DNA of 64,000 nucleotides from Candidatus Francisella endociliophora (GCF_000764555.1 NZ_CP009574.1:682001-746000); one strand, 5' to 3'. Shown: positions 27,481 to 37,568, counted from the stretch's first letter. A program made the numbers and translations. Notes: generated by a model not told the origin, from the letters alone.

Positions 27481-29379
27481 CTAACCTAATTTAATACCAA
27501 AACTAGATGCTAAGTCTTTTACATCTTTTGCATTTAGATCTTTTATATTTTTGCCGTTAATCTTGGTTTTTTCAATTAACTGTTGAGCACCCTTGTCTAA
27601 GCCAGCTTGTTTAGCAATTGTTCCTGCAGCATTTTTAACAGTATCTAGTTTTAATAAGTCTGTCAAAGTTGACATATCAATACCAAAGCCAACTTTATTT
27701 AAATCACCTGAAATAACTGCCTTAAGAGTTAAGCTAGAAATATTTTGCTTAAACTTATTAAAATTAATGCCCACATTTTGTAATGTTAATGTTAGAGGGA
27801 TAGTAAAGTTAACATTATTTACTCCCCTGAACTGCCAAGTACCATCACCAGAAATACTTAAACTATCAGCATCAAGCCCTACGCCTTGTATAGTTAAACC
27901 TCTAATCGCATCACCAGCTACATTCTCTACAGAGAACTTAACTGTATTATCAACATTAGGTTTATTTGATATTACAACATTCACATCAAGATCATTATTA
28001 TTAACTGACTTAACAACGATATTTGTTGGTTGACCCAACAATGCTGGGTTCGTAGATAGATTTGTCAATTTAGCACTATATACAGTTCCAGAATCCTCAT
28101 AATTCTTAACATCAATATTTTGAATAACGAAACTAGGAGCACCTTCTCGCAAATTCTCATTTTTCACATTTGCATAGCCATAAACTTTCGCCTGTTGACT
28201 AGGTGTAACGACTGTTTGAGTATTCGCATTGGTCGCAGTAGAGTCAGAGCTATTAGAAGAAGATCTAAAATTAGCTAAAAACTCAACACTCTCTTTGATA
28301 TTATTAGCGATATCAACAGTCTCTTTAGCGTTATCAGCGACTTTATTTAAATCAATATTTTGAATATTGTCACCATATTTTCTGATAGCATCTTCAGCTT
28401 GTTTTTGTGTTATTTTTGTTTGAGATTCTTTATCTTGACTTGTTTCTTTATTAATATAAAGCTCCCCTTTTGAATCTCTTTGCTTATCTAAAGCCACCCC
28501 GTCAATCACTACATTTTTTAAAGCAATATGTTTAGTTAGCAAGCCTGAAACATCAATACTAGCACTTATAGATTTTGCGTAAAATCTATCTTTATAAAGG
28601 TTATTTGGATCCGTTGCACCCAAGCCATTTATCTCTAACTTAGCATCACCTAAGCTTAGATTTAAAGAGTCATAGTCAACCGTTGCACCATTTGCCTTTG
28701 TTAGCTGTTGTTTAATTGTATTTGAAACTAAAGTAGTCTCTAATATTTGTGGAGAAAAGACTATTGCCAACAACATCAGAACAACTAAGATCACTCCCCA
28801 TATTCTAAATGGTTGAAGAAATCTTCTAGACTGAATTTTTTGCCAATCAACCTTAGAGATATTTTTTCCAAAAATTATTTTTGAGGCTATCTTAACAGAT
28901 AATTTACTAGTAACTTTTTGGTAGGCTTCACTTCCTGACTGTAAACCAGCCATCTTAGTTATAAACTTTTTGTATGATTTACCTATAAATATTCCAAAAG
29001 CCACACCTAGCACGACTGCAACAAACAAACCACCTGTTACTAAGTAATATTCAAATCCAGCATATGCTAATACAGGAACATTTATCGCAGCCTTAAAAAT
29101 TGGTTGAGCAAAACTATCAAGCAAAAATCTACCGGAGTAAAAGCTAACAATTTCTAAGGGAAAACTTAGCATCTTAGCTAAAATGCTAATAAGCACGAAT
29201 AATCCAATATTAATACGCAGTATTAAAACTAAGAAAATCACCAAAACAAATAATAGCGGAGAGTACGCAAACCCTGGAATAAATCCAAAAATAAAACCCA
29301 GCAACGACACTAGCAGCAACTGCACAGGTGTTGATGGACTAAAGATTATAGACATCAATTTATTGTATATTTTTTTCAC
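27481..29379 (-). CDS. TIGR03546/TIGR03545-like fusion membrane protein
   Basis: 632-residue protein in two parts. Residues 1-150 hold about four membrane helices resembling TIGR03546 (DUF2062-like). After a linker a further helix near 195-212 leads into a large periplasmic, beta-rich AsmA/TIGR03545-like region (about 215-632), with a Ser/Thr/Asn-rich stretch near 365-395. In other bacteria these two families are adjacent separate genes; here they appear as one. AsmA-like proteins bridge membranes and move lipids, so a role in envelope lipid transport is plausible. Assigned from memory of the families. Confidence 0.6.
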   Translation of the reverse strand: MKKIYNKLMSIIFSPSTPVQLLLVSLLGFIFGFIPGFAYSPLLFVLVIFLVLILRINIGLFVLISILAKMLSFPLEIVSFYSGRFLLDSFAQPIFKAAINVPVLAYAGFEYYLVTGGLFVAVVLGVAFGIFIGKSYKKFITKMAGLQSGSEAYQKVTSKLSVKIASKIIFGKNISKVDWQKIQSRRFLQPFRIWGVILVVLMLLAIVFSPQILETTLVSNTIKQQLTKANGATVDYDSLNLSLGDAKLEINGLGATDPNNLYKDRFYAKSISASIDVSGLLTKHIALKNVVIDGVALDKQRDSKGELYINKETSQDKESQTKITQKQAEDAIRKYGDNIQNIDLNKVADNAKETVDIANNIKESVEFLANFRSSSNSSDSTATNANTQTVVTPSQQAKVYGYANVKNENLREGAPSFVIQNIDVKNYEDSGTVYSAKLTNLSTNPALLGQPTNIVVKSVNNNDLDVNVVISNKPNVDNTVKFSVENVAGDAIRGLTIQGVGLDADSLSISGDGTWQFRGVNNVNFTIPLTLTLQNVGINFNKFKQNISSLTLKAVISGDLNKVGFGIDMSTLTDLLKLDTVKNAAGTIAKQAGLDKGAQQLIEKTKINGKNIKDLNAKDVKDLASSFGIKLG

Positions 29380-29393
29380 TAGGAAGCTCCTAT

Positions 29394-29423
29394 TTTTTTA
29401 ATAGTAATTTTTTTAATAGTAAT
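29394..29423. repeat. perfect 15-base tandem duplication
   Basis: TTTTTTAATAGTAAT occurs twice in a row just before the start of the 632-residue membrane protein gene. Probably replication slippage in an AT-rich leader; it may change the promoter or leader spacing. Confidence 0.6.
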
Positions 29424-29565
29424 TAATAACCAATATACTCAATATACCGTAGGAATTCTATACTTTAAAAAGGTATTTTTATTAGAAAAACTAGCATAAA
29501 TGAGTTATTATTTTATATGTTTATTACAAAAATTTTCGTCAAACGATTAAATAAGGAAAAAATCA

Positions 29566-30729
29566 ATGAACTTACATGAATATCAAGCGAAAGATCTTTT
29601 AGAAAGTTATGGTCTAAAAGTTCAAAAAGGTATCGTAGCTCATAACCCTAATGAAGCTGCTCAGGCATTTGATCAAATCGGTGGTAAATTTGCTGTGGTT
29701 AAAGCTCAGGTACATGCTGGTGGTCGTGGTAAAGCTGGTGGTGTAAAAGTTGTTAAATCATCTCAAGAAGCTCGTGAAGTAGCTGAAAGCCTTATCGGTA
29801 CAAATCTTGTTACATTCCAAACAGATGCTGAAGGTCAGCCTGTAAATTCTGTTGGTATATTTGAAGATGTATACCCTGTAACTAACGAATTATACCTAGG
29901 TGCTGTAGTTGATAGATCTAGCCGTAAAGTAACTTTCATGGCTTCAACTGAAGGTGGCGTAGATATTGAAGAAGTAGCTCATAACACTCCAGAAAAAATC
30001 CTTAAAGTAGAAGTTGATCCATTAGTTGGTCTTCAACCATTCCAAGCTCGTGAAGTAGCTTTCAAACTTGGTCTAGAAGGCAAGCAAATCAATGATTTCG
30101 TTAAAACAATGCTTGGTGCTTATAAAGCATTTGTAGAGTGTGATTTCGCATTATTTGAAATTAACCCTCTTGCTGTAAGAGAGAATGGTGATATCGTTTG
30201 TGTTGATGGCAAAATTAACCTTGATTCAAATGCTCTTTACAGACACCCTAAATTATTAGCTCTAAGAGATAAATCTCAAGAAAATGCTAAAGAGCTTAAA
30301 GCTTCTGAGCATGAGCTAAACTATGTAGCTCTTGAAGGTAACATCGGTTGTATGGTAAACGGTGCTGGCCTTGCAATGGCTACTATGGATATCATTCAAT
30401 TATACGGTGGTAAGCCAGCTAACTTCCTAGATGTTGGTGGTGGAGCTACTAAAGAAAGAGTAATCGAAGCTTTCAAACTAATCCTAGATGATGAAAATGT
30501 AAAAGCTGTTTTAATTAACATCTTCGGTGGTATCGTCCGTTGTGACATGATTGCTGAAGCAATTATCGAAGCTGTTAAAGAAGTAAATGTAACTGTACCA
30601 GTAGTTGTTCGTCTAGAAGGTAACAATGCAGAAAAAGGTGCTAAGATCCTATCTGATTCAGGTTTAAAACTTATCCCTGCTGATGGTTTAGCTGATGCTG
30701 CTGATAAAGTTGTGAAATCACTAGGTTAA
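29566..30729 (+). CDS. sucC: succinate-CoA ligase, beta subunit (ADP-forming)
   Basis: 387-residue SucC. The ATP-grasp start Met-Asn-Leu-His-Glu-Tyr-Gln-Ala-Lys, [12 protein letters not shown] near 48-58, and the C-terminal Gly-Gly-Ile-Val-Arg-Cys near 320-325 are diagnostic. With SucD it interconverts succinyl-CoA and succinate with ATP formation in the TCA cycle. It has a strong AAGGA site and codon use suggesting high expression. sucD follows 31 bases on. Confidence 0.97.
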   Translation: MNLHEYQAKDLLESYGLKVQKGIVAHNPNEAAQAFDQIGGKFAVVKAQVHAGGRGKAGGVKVVKSSQEAREVAESLIGTNLVTFQTDAEGQPVNSVGIFEDVYPVTNELYLGAVVDRSSRKVTFMASTEGGVDIEEVAHNTPEKILKVEVDPLVGLQPFQAREVAFKLGLEGKQINDFVKTMLGAYKAFVECDFALFEINPLAVRENGDIVCVDGKINLDSNALYRHPKLLALRDKSQENAKELKASEHELNYVALEGNIGCMVNGAGLAMATMDIIQLYGGKPANFLDVGGGATKERVIEAFKLILDDENVKAVLINIFGGIVRCDMIAEAIIEAVKEVNVTVPVVVRLEGNNAEKGAKILSDSGLKLIPADGLADAADKVVKSLG

Positions 30730-30760
30730 TAAATTAAAACAGTTAAAAGGATATTAAATA

Positions 30761-31633
30761 ATGAGCGTATTAGTTGATAAAAATACAAAAGTTTTAGTAC
30801 AAGGTTTTACTGGTAAAAACGGTACTTTTCATTCAGAGCAAGCTATTGCTTATGGTACAAACATCGTAGGTGGTGTAACTCCTGGTAAAGGTGGTCAAAC
30901 TCACTTAGACAGACCAGTTTTCAACACAATGGAAGAAGCTGTAAAAGCTACTGATGCTGATGCATCTGTAATCTATGTACCAGCTCCATTTGTAAAAGAT
31001 TCTGCTATTGAAGCAATTGATTCTGGTGTTAAGCTAGTTGTAATCATTACTGAAGGTGTTCCAACTCTAGATATGCTAGTTGTTAAAGAATACTTAAAAG
31101 GTAAAGATGTACAAGTAGTTGGTCCTAACTGCCCAGGTGTAATCACTCCAGGTGAATGTAAGATTGGTATTATGCCTGGCCATATTCATCAACCTGGTAA
31201 AGTTGGTATCATCTCTCGTTCTGGTACTTTAACTTATGAAGCAGTTGCTCAAACTACTAAATTAGGCTTTGGTCAGTCTACTTGTATCGGTATAGGTGGA
31301 GATCCAATCCCTGGTATGAACCAAATCGAAGCGTTAAAACTTCTAGAGAATGATCCTCAAACAGAAGCTATAATCCTAATCGGTGAGATTGGTGGTACAG
31401 CTGAAGAAGAAGCTGCTGAATATATCAAGCACAATGTAACTAAGCCAGTTATCGGATATATCGCTGGTGTTACAGCTCCTCCAGGTAAGCGTATGGGTCA
31501 TGCTGGAGCTATCATCTCTGGTGGTAAAGGTACAGCCGATGAGAAATTCGCTGCATTTGAAGCTGCTGGTATTGCTTACACTAGATCTCCTGCAGAACTA
31601 GGTTCTAAACTTAAAGAAGTTACTGGTTGGTAA
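30761..31633 (+). CDS. sucD: succinate-CoA ligase, alpha subunit
   Basis: 290-residue SucD. CoA-binding Gln-Gly-Phe-Thr-Gly near 14-18, Gly-Pro-Asn-Cys-Pro-Gly near 121-126, and the phosphorylated His in Arg-Met-Gly-His-Ala-Gly-Ala near 246 are present. It forms the CoA and phosphohistidine site of the SucCD complex. The genes sucA, sucB and lpd do not lie in the window. Confidence 0.97.
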   Translation: MSVLVDKNTKVLVQGFTGKNGTFHSEQAIAYGTNIVGGVTPGKGGQTHLDRPVFNTMEEAVKATDADASVIYVPAPFVKDSAIEAIDSGVKLVVIITEGVPTLDMLVVKEYLKGKDVQVVGPNCPGVITPGECKIGIMPGHIHQPGKVGIISRSGTLTYEAVAQTTKLGFGQSTCIGIGGDPIPGMNQIEALKLLENDPQTEAIILIGEIGGTAEEEAAEYIKHNVTKPVIGYIAGVTAPPGKRMGHAGAIISGGKGTADEKFAAFEAAGIAYTRSPAELGSKLKEVTGW

Positions 31634-31737
31634 TTTTTTCTAAAATATTCTTTCCACTTTATTTCTACACTATATTCTTGAAAAAAAGACTATTGTTTCC
31701 TATAGTTACTTACAATAAAATTTTTTTCAAATTACTT

Positions 31738-32343
31738 ATGAATATACAAGTTGCTATCCAGCTAATAGGGGAAACCTTACTTATACTATTTGCAGTTAAG
31801 CTTACTCAGAACAAAAAACTTGCTTGGTTATTTTTATTAGTATCTTATTTAATAGCCTTATCAAACTACTTTCTTGGTTTCTATAAGGCAAATTTGTCAA
31901 TGATTAATACTCATTTTCTATTTATGCTTGCTCCAATCTTGGCTGTAATTGCTATAGCTATTATGGGCTATATTTTTGTTGATAAAAATAAAAACTTTAG
32001 AAAATCTAACACTATATTTGTCCTTTTAACAATATTAATTTGTTTTCTCCTTATAAACTTAGATTACTATTTTGTTTTAGGATCGAACTTTGAAGAATTT
32101 ATTCTTCGAGGAGTTTTTGTTAAAAGTCTTGATCAGACCCTACTATTTTCAGGGCTAATTTTTGCATTTACTAAATATAGGATTGCTTTTATATTATTAG
32201 CGCTATCATTTGTCAGTAAAGCTCTTTTAATGGCATATATTTTCATATTTAAGATTGATGCCTACTATTTCTTATGCATGACGACTTTTTATGCTTGTAT
32301 GGCAATGATATTTATCACAGCTCTCAATAAAATAAAAAAATAA
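31738..32343 (+). CDS. six-helix membrane protein, hypothetical
   Basis: About 201 residues from ATG 31738, with roughly six hydrophobic helices and short loops. The frame reaches back to 31627, overlapping sucD, but that extension is less likely; the ribosome site is weak for either start. No family recognised and no charged motif that would suggest a transporter class. It may be read through from sucCD, since no terminator hairpin is seen after sucD. Confidence 0.5.
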   Translation: MNIQVAIQLIGETLLILFAVKLTQNKKLAWLFLLVSYLIALSNYFLGFYKANLSMINTHFLFMLAPILAVIAIAIMGYIFVDKNKNFRKSNTIFVLLTILICFLLINLDYYFVLGSNFEEFILRGVFVKSLDQTLLFSGLIFAFTKYRIAFILLALSFVSKALLMAYIFIFKIDAYYFLCMTTFYACMAMIFITALNKIKK

Positions 32344-32428
32344 TATACTCCTCTCTCATAACCACAATATATCTTTTTATGATAATATTTAATTACTTAA
32401 TCAATATAAAACTTAAAAGGTTTAAAAT

Positions 32429-32812
32429 ATGATAAAAAAAATAATTACTGCAACAAGCCTGACTTTAATGCTTGTAACCTTTAGCTTTGCAAACACTCAA
32501 GAACAAGCTAATCCAATTCAAAAGCAGCAGCAAGTCTACTCTGGAACTCCTGCAGCAACTGCTGCATCAGGACCATTTACAGCTATTGGAATTGGTTTAA
32601 CATCTATACTAATGATTCCTGTAGGCTTCTTTAAAGGTGCTGCTGATGGATTTAATACACCAGCTGATCAACTAAGTAGCAATCCTATTATTAGCCCTCT
32701 GCAAAGAGTTGGTGCTGCAGCAGTTGGATCAGTTAGTGGAGCTGTGAGCTACCCAATGCAAACATCACAAGAATTAACACAAAAAGCCAGAGAAAATAAT
32801 TATATTGCATAA
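32429..32812 (+). CDS. exported glycine/alanine-rich protein, paralogue 1
   Basis: 127-residue protein with a signal peptide (about 1-22, ending Ser-Phe-Ala-Asn). A Gln-rich linker leads to a core of two glycine/alanine-rich hydrophobic stretches (about 50-75 and 90-112) that may insert in a membrane. The core (Ile-Gly-Leu-Thr-Ser-Ile-Leu-Met-Ile-Pro-Val-Gly) clearly matches the next gene, so the two are tandem paralogues. No family recognised; the glycine-zipper look suggests membrane association. RBS AAAAGG. Confidence 0.6.
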   Translation: MIKKIITATSLTLMLVTFSFANTQEQANPIQKQQQVYSGTPAATAASGPFTAIGIGLTSILMIPVGFFKGAADGFNTPADQLSSNPIISPLQRVGAAAVGSVSGAVSYPMQTSQELTQKARENNYIA

Positions 32813-32859
32813 ATGTGATATGAGATAAAATGCAAGACAAGTAAAGGAGTTGATATAGT

Positions 32860-33285
32860 ATGCTAAAGAAGCTAATTACTTTTACTTTTTTTACAATTAT
32901 GATTTGTAGTATAGGAGTTTGCAATACTTTAAATGACAAGAAGAAAATAAACACTTCATCTCCTACTCAATCTAAAAACATTAAAGAATGTAATAAAATC
33001 TCAACTCTTACTTTAACTCCTATAACAATAGCTGGAATTGGAGTCGGATCTATTTTGATGGCTCCAGTAGGCTTAATAGGAGGCGCTATAACAGGAGCAA
33101 TGATGTCTCCTATGATGTTTGATAGTGGAGGCTTAAATGATAACGCTATAATTCAGCCAATACAAATAACCGGGGCCGTAATATTAGGATCTGTTGTTGG
33201 TGCAGGTGCTGGAGTTGTTGAGTTACCAATAGAAACGGCAGCAACCTTGTCAAGTTCAGCAAGAAGTAATTGCTATATGGTATAA
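32860..33285 (+). CDS. exported glycine-rich protein, paralogue 2
   Basis: 141-residue exported protein (signal peptide about 1-22), paralogous to the gene just upstream. The shared core reads Gly-Val-Gly-Ser-Ile-Leu-Met-Ala-Pro-Val-Gly-Leu, followed by a Met-rich insert near 80-90 and a second Gly-rich hydrophobic stretch (about 105-120). Two extra Cys occur in the mature part. It has an AAAGGAG site and probably forms an operon with paralogue 1. Role unknown; outer-membrane or periplasmic location is likely. Confidence 0.6.
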   Translation: MLKKLITFTFFTIMICSIGVCNTLNDKKKINTSSPTQSKNIKECNKISTLTLTPITIAGIGVGSILMAPVGLIGGAITGAMMSPMMFDSGGLNDNAIIQPIQITGAVILGSVVGAGAGVVELPIETAATLSSSARSNCYMV

Positions 33286-33375
33286 AATTTAAAACACTTA
33301 AATTCTATAGTTTAACAAAAATCTTTATACTGCTATCCTTATTAATATTAGTAGTAATTAAAATCTAGAGATGAA

Positions 33376-34401
33376 ATGACATCTTATTCAACTATAAAAA
33401 AACTTAGCATTATCTGCTTAGTTGGCGCTCTAATTGTATGGGTATTATATCCTTTTATATACCCAATATTATTTGCTGGTCTATTGTCTATAATTCTTGC
33501 ACCTCTACAGGTATATTTAGAGCCACATATAGGAAGACATAAGAGTAGCTTCTTGATTGTACTTGGGATTCTTTTATGTATTTTCATACCTATATTAATT
33601 GTTTTATCTTATGCTATTACTGAAGTTATTTCTTATCTCCAACATGCAGAATCTCTGACACAAACATTCTCACAACTAAGTAGATCCATTGGAAATATCC
33701 CATATATTGGAGATACCTTACAAGAGCACTTTGATAAAATCATTAAGATGATTAAAGAAGATAAAGAAGTCATAATCTCAAATCTTGGACAAGCTTTACC
33801 GACTATTCGATATATTGGTTCAACCTCAATAAGTATAGTTACTGATTTTTTAATCACTCTTTTACTTGTTTACCAGTTTCTCGTTAGTGGTAGTACTTTA
33901 GAAAGATTCCTAAAAAAAGTGGTTCTTAAAGACTTTAATGACAGTGATAGTTTTATTTCAACAGCGATTATTACAACACGTCGAGTTAGTTTAGCGATAT
34001 TTTTAACAGCCATGCTTGTTGGCATAATCATGGGCATAACATTCTCTCTGATATCTCTACCAAGCCCTATTTTATTTGCCTTTATAGCAACTATTGCTTC
34101 GATGGTTCCATTTATGGTTGGTATAGTTTATATCCTAATAGCAGGAGCTGTTTTTGTTCTTTACGGTAGTACGAAAGCAATTATAATTTTAATTGTTGGC
34201 TTTGGGCTTAATATTTTCACAGATAATATAATGCAACCCAAAATCATTAACAAACAAGTTAAATTAAGCTTTGTTGCATCCTTAATAGGTATTATGGGTG
34301 GAATTCACGCTTTTGGATTTATAGGAATATTCTTAGGCCCTGTAATATTTAACGTAGCTTTTGTTGGTATTGAAAAACTAATGGATGGTAATGAACCCTA
34401 A
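33376..34401 (+). CDS. AI-2E transporter / PerM-family permease
   Basis: 341-residue membrane protein with about seven or eight helices, and a soluble stretch near 85-145 between helices 3 and 4 as in the AI-2E/UPF0118 (PerM) family. Segments near 285-325, including a Gln-Pro-Lys motif, match the family. Members include exporters of autoinducer-2 and Na+/H+ antiporters; the substrate is not predictable. The gene overlaps the end of the convergent GFA-family gene by four bases. Confidence 0.8.
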   Translation: MTSYSTIKKLSIICLVGALIVWVLYPFIYPILFAGLLSIILAPLQVYLEPHIGRHKSSFLIVLGILLCIFIPILIVLSYAITEVISYLQHAESLTQTFSQLSRSIGNIPYIGDTLQEHFDKIIKMIKEDKEVIISNLGQALPTIRYIGSTSISIVTDFLITLLLVYQFLVSGSTLERFLKKVVLKDFNDSDSFISTAIITTRRVSLAIFLTAMLVGIIMGITFSLISLPSPILFAFIATIASMVPFMVGIVYILIAGAVFVLYGSTKAIIILIVGFGLNIFTDNIMQPKIINKQVKLSFVASLIGIMGGIHAFGFIGIFLGPVIFNVAFVGIEKLMDGNEP

Positions 34402-34796
34402 TTGTTAGGAAAACCATCAAAACTATGAACTTCCTCTAAACCCTCATCCCAATTAGCTTTACTTGTCATAAAAATATGAGCAGTAGGTTTAATTGATACT
34501 TGATCATCCAAACTTCCCGCAGGTATAACAACCATACTTGATAATTCAAAAGGCATTGCCGAACCACATTTACTACAAAAGCTCTTAATATGGCGAGTTG
34601 AAGGTAAATTAAAATTTTTAACCAGCTCTTGGCCCGAGTTCCATTTTAGTTTTGCCTTACTTGAAAAAAGATTAGATGCATGAGCTGAACCAGTGTCTTT
34701 GCGACAATAAGAACAGTGACATAAAAAGAAATTATCGAACTCACCATCAATTTCAAATTTAACACTACCACAAAGACAAGATCCTTTAACACTCAT
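34398..34796 (-). CDS. GFA-family zinc protein
   Basis: 132-residue protein of the glutathione-dependent formaldehyde-activating (GFA) fold. Cys-Leu-Cys-Gly at 7-10, Cys-His-Cys-x2-Cys at 27-32 and a second Cys-x2-Cys near 95-98 would bind two zinc ions. Family members include Gfa, but most are of unknown substrate. Single gene, convergent with the AI-2E permease gene. The 180 bases upstream hold nothing I can identify. Confidence 0.82.
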   Translation of the reverse strand: MSVKGSCLCGSVKFEIDGEFDNFFLCHCSYCRKDTGSAHASNLFSSKAKLKWNSGQELVKNFNLPSTRHIKSFCSKCGSAMPFELSSMVVIPAGSLDDQVSIKPTAHIFMTSKANWDEGLEEVHSFDGFPNN

Positions 34797-34975
34797 AATT
34801 TCGCACTTAAACTTAATTTATATAAATGATCTTTTGATTATATGAATTAACTGCAAGTATAGCAAATTCATGCCTTATAAAACTTACTAAAAAGAGATAT
34901 TAATAATGACTTGCAACAAAAGTTTGTCTAAAATAAATTTAATGATATCTTACTCTTAAGCAACTCATAATATTA

Positions 34976-36451
34976 ATGAAACATCTAAAACACCCGAAAG
35001 GCTTAAAATTTTTATTTTTTGCTGAAATGTGGGAGCGCTTTAGCTTCTATGGTTTATCTGCAATATTAGTTCTATATATGACAGAGCATTTAAACTTCAC
35101 AGATGCAAATGCTGCTATAGTATTTGGTAGTTATGTCACATACTTATATATCACAACCGCTATTGGTGGCATACTTGCAGATAGAGTTATAGGGTATCGC
35201 CGTTGTGTTTTACTTGGTGGTAGTACCATTATGATGGGACATATCATACTATCAACTGCTGATGCTAGTAATGTCACCTTATTTTTAGGTCTTGGATGTA
35301 TTTCTTCTGGTACAGGTTTTTTTAAAGCTAATGTCTCAACTATGGTTGGTCGGCTATATGATAAAAAAGAAGCATTACGAAACAGTGGTTTTGCTTATTT
35401 TTATGCAGGGATTAACCTAGGCTCTGCTCTTGCCACTTTTATAGTTGGTCTAGTGGGTGAAAAAATTGGTTGGCACTATGCATTTAGCTTAGCTGCATTT
35501 GGTATGGCAGCTGGCTTGATTTGTTTTGAGATTGGTAAAAAGCATTTTCCAACTAGCTGTGATATGCCTAACTATGAGCTAATGCACAAAAGAATATTTC
35601 TAGGGATTAACGTTTGGTGGGCAATTATAATCTGTATAGCCATATCAGCGTGTGTATTTGCATATTTAATTTCACACCCAGCTAAATCAATGTTAGTGAT
35701 TTCATTCTCTGGAGCTGTCTTATTTATATATTTAGCAATGCTATGGAGATCACTACACCAATCACAAAAAACTAATATTGCTATCCTGCTTATATTATCC
35801 ATTTTTATGCTTTTCTACTGGTCTCTAAGTAACCAAACTTTGATTAGCATCCCAATATTTATAAAAAATAATATTGATCTAAATATGTATAGCTGTCATT
35901 TACCTATAGCTAGTGTTATAGGATGTGATCTACCTGTGACAACTATTATGTCTGGACAGTTATTGCTTTTGTTTATAATCACCCCATTCTTTGGTTTACT
36001 TTGGCAAAGACTTAGTGAGCGAAATAAAGAACCATCTGACGGTTTAAAATTTGTGTTTAGTTTAGTATTTCTAGGTTTGTCCTTCTTATTCTTAAGCATG
36101 GCTGCTTCGATAGCCGCTCAAGTTGGTAAAGCTCACGTTATATGGCTAATATTATGTTATCTAATGTTAGTATTTGGTGAGCTTTGTATATCTCCTGTAG
36201 GCTTAGCACTAGTTACAAGGCTTGCTCCAGAGCATCTCAAATCTACGATGATGGGAGTCTGGTGGACTATTAGTGCTTATGCAGGTTTCTTTGGCGGGGT
36301 TATAAGCTCTCATATAACTGTTACTGAAAATACTCCTGCTAGTAGTTTTGCAGGCTCATATTTTAAGCTTTTTATTGCAGCAATTGTTATGGCTATTATA
36401 TTATTTGTACTAGTACCAATATTAAAGAAACTTACAAAATCTGAGGTTTAA
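34976..36451 (+). CDS. POT-family proton-dependent oligopeptide transporter
   Basis: 491-residue transporter with about 12-14 helices. The signature Glu-Met-Trp-Glu-Arg-Phe-Ser-Phe-Tyr-Gly occurs at 17-26 and corresponds to the ExxERF proton-coupling motif. A Gly-Ile-Asn-Leu-Gly-Ser segment near 144-149 also fits. It imports di- and tripeptides with protons. The asparaginase-family gene five bases downstream suggests that imported Asn-containing peptides or glycosyl-asparagine are cleaved in the cytosol. A second POT gene lies at 47.5 kb. Confidence 0.9.
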   Translation: MKHLKHPKGLKFLFFAEMWERFSFYGLSAILVLYMTEHLNFTDANAAIVFGSYVTYLYITTAIGGILADRVIGYRRCVLLGGSTIMMGHIILSTADASNVTLFLGLGCISSGTGFFKANVSTMVGRLYDKKEALRNSGFAYFYAGINLGSALATFIVGLVGEKIGWHYAFSLAAFGMAAGLICFEIGKKHFPTSCDMPNYELMHKRIFLGINVWWAIIICIAISACVFAYLISHPAKSMLVISFSGAVLFIYLAMLWRSLHQSQKTNIAILLILSIFMLFYWSLSNQTLISIPIFIKNNIDLNMYSCHLPIASVIGCDLPVTTIMSGQLLLLFIITPFFGLLWQRLSERNKEPSDGLKFVFSLVFLGLSFLFLSMAASIAAQVGKAHVIWLILCYLMLVFGELCISPVGLALVTRLAPEHLKSTMMGVWWTISAYAGFFGGVISSHITVTENTPASSFAGSYFKLFIAAIVMAIILFVLVPILKKLTKSEV

Positions 36452-36455
36452 AAAA

Positions 36456-37376
36456 ATGATTTTAATTGCAAATGATGAGGGTCGTAGTGGCGTACCTGAA
36501 GCTTTTAAAAGGCTTAAAAATAAAGAAAATGGTCTTCGAGCTATTATTGAAGGTATCAAACTTGTTGAAAATGATACTACTATAAAAACTGTAGGTAGAG
36601 GCTCATGGCCTGATATCTTGGGTAATGTAACATTAGATGCTTCTGTGATGGATGGGAATGATCTACGCACAGGCTCTATAGGTGCTCTAAAAGGCTATGC
36701 TAACCCAATTGAAGTTGCTTATGAAGTTATGCAAAGATTACACCATGAGATATTAGTAGCTGAAGGTGCAAACCGTTTTGCCAACGAAATCAATGCTACT
36801 AAGATTGATAATCTATTACCTGAAATAAAAAAAGTTTGGTTAGAACATTTAAACAAACATCTAACACCTAAACAAAAAGTTAACTTCCCAAATATTCCTC
36901 TTATTGAGCTAAGCAAATTTGCAGTTGATCCTGAAAAAATATTTGACACTACAGTTTATCTATCAAAAGATCACAAGAATACTATATCATCTGCAACAAG
37001 TACTTCTGGTTGGGGTTGGCGTTACCCAGGCAGACTTGGAGATAGTCCGATTATCGGAGCTGGCTCGTATGCTGACTCAAGGTATGGGGCTTGTGCTTGT
37101 ACTCATACTGGTGAGATGGCAATCCGCTGTGGTACTGCTAGATCTGTAGTATTATATATGAAAATGGGAATGTCTGTAAAAGAAGCAGTATTAGAAGCAG
37201 CTAAAGACTTACGCCATCTAAAAACTGGATATTTAGATGAATTAACTATTCATGCTATTGATAATCAAGATAATCATTTCGTAACTAGTTTTAAAGGTAG
37301 CGAACCAGTTTATTACTGGGTTTGGACTGATGATATGAATGAACCTGTTAAGAGACAAGCTAAATGTATATCATAA
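36456..37376 (+). CDS. N4-(beta-N-acetylglucosaminyl)-L-asparaginase / isoaspartyl peptidase family
   Basis: 306-residue Ntn hydrolase of the asparaginase 2/aspartylglucosaminidase family. Family segments are Gly-Arg-Gly-Ser-Trp-Pro-Asp (47-53), Asp-Ala-Ser-Val-Met-Asp-Gly (61-67), Thr-Ser-Thr-Ser-Gly near 181-185 and Gly-Asp-Ser-Pro-Ile-Ile-Gly-Ala-Gly (195-203). The self-cleavage site would be Asp164-Thr165, but the residues after it are unusual (Thr-Val-Tyr rather than Ile/Val-Gly-Met), so processing should be tested. It probably forms an operon with the upstream POT transporter. A decayed copy of its last 90 bases lies at 38,035-38,124. Confidence 0.85.
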   Translation: MILIANDEGRSGVPEAFKRLKNKENGLRAIIEGIKLVENDTTIKTVGRGSWPDILGNVTLDASVMDGNDLRTGSIGALKGYANPIEVAYEVMQRLHHEILVAEGANRFANEINATKIDNLLPEIKKVWLEHLNKHLTPKQKVNFPNIPLIELSKFAVDPEKIFDTTVYLSKDHKNTISSATSTSGWGWRYPGRLGDSPIIGAGSYADSRYGACACTHTGEMAIRCGTARSVVLYMKMGMSVKEAVLEAAKDLRHLKTGYLDELTIHAIDNQDNHFVTSFKGSEPVYYWVWTDDMNEPVKRQAKCIS

Positions 37377-37568
37377 CGGCATTAATATAAAAAAATATAC
37401 ATTGAAAGTTCTAAGATTACTTTAAAGTATGTAAATCTTTTAAGTTTAGGAACTAAATTAAAAACATATTAGCATCAATAAAATATAGTATTAAAATAGT
37501 CATCTTTATGTAATAATATCTTAGTTTTACGAACTAATAATTACTAAAATTTTAGGAGAAAATATATT

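Noticed and set aside
30396-30626. Minus-strand frame inside sucC
   Set aside because: It mirrors the codon pattern of a conserved gene and has no start signals of its own.
31627-31737. Extended start of the six-helix protein overlapping sucD
   Set aside because: No ribosome site, and the extra residues do not add a coherent helix; the ATG at 31738 is simpler, though also weak.
34797-34975. Small gene in the gap before the POT transporter
   Set aside because: No frame with a ribosome site or family-like composition; it looks like promoter DNA only.
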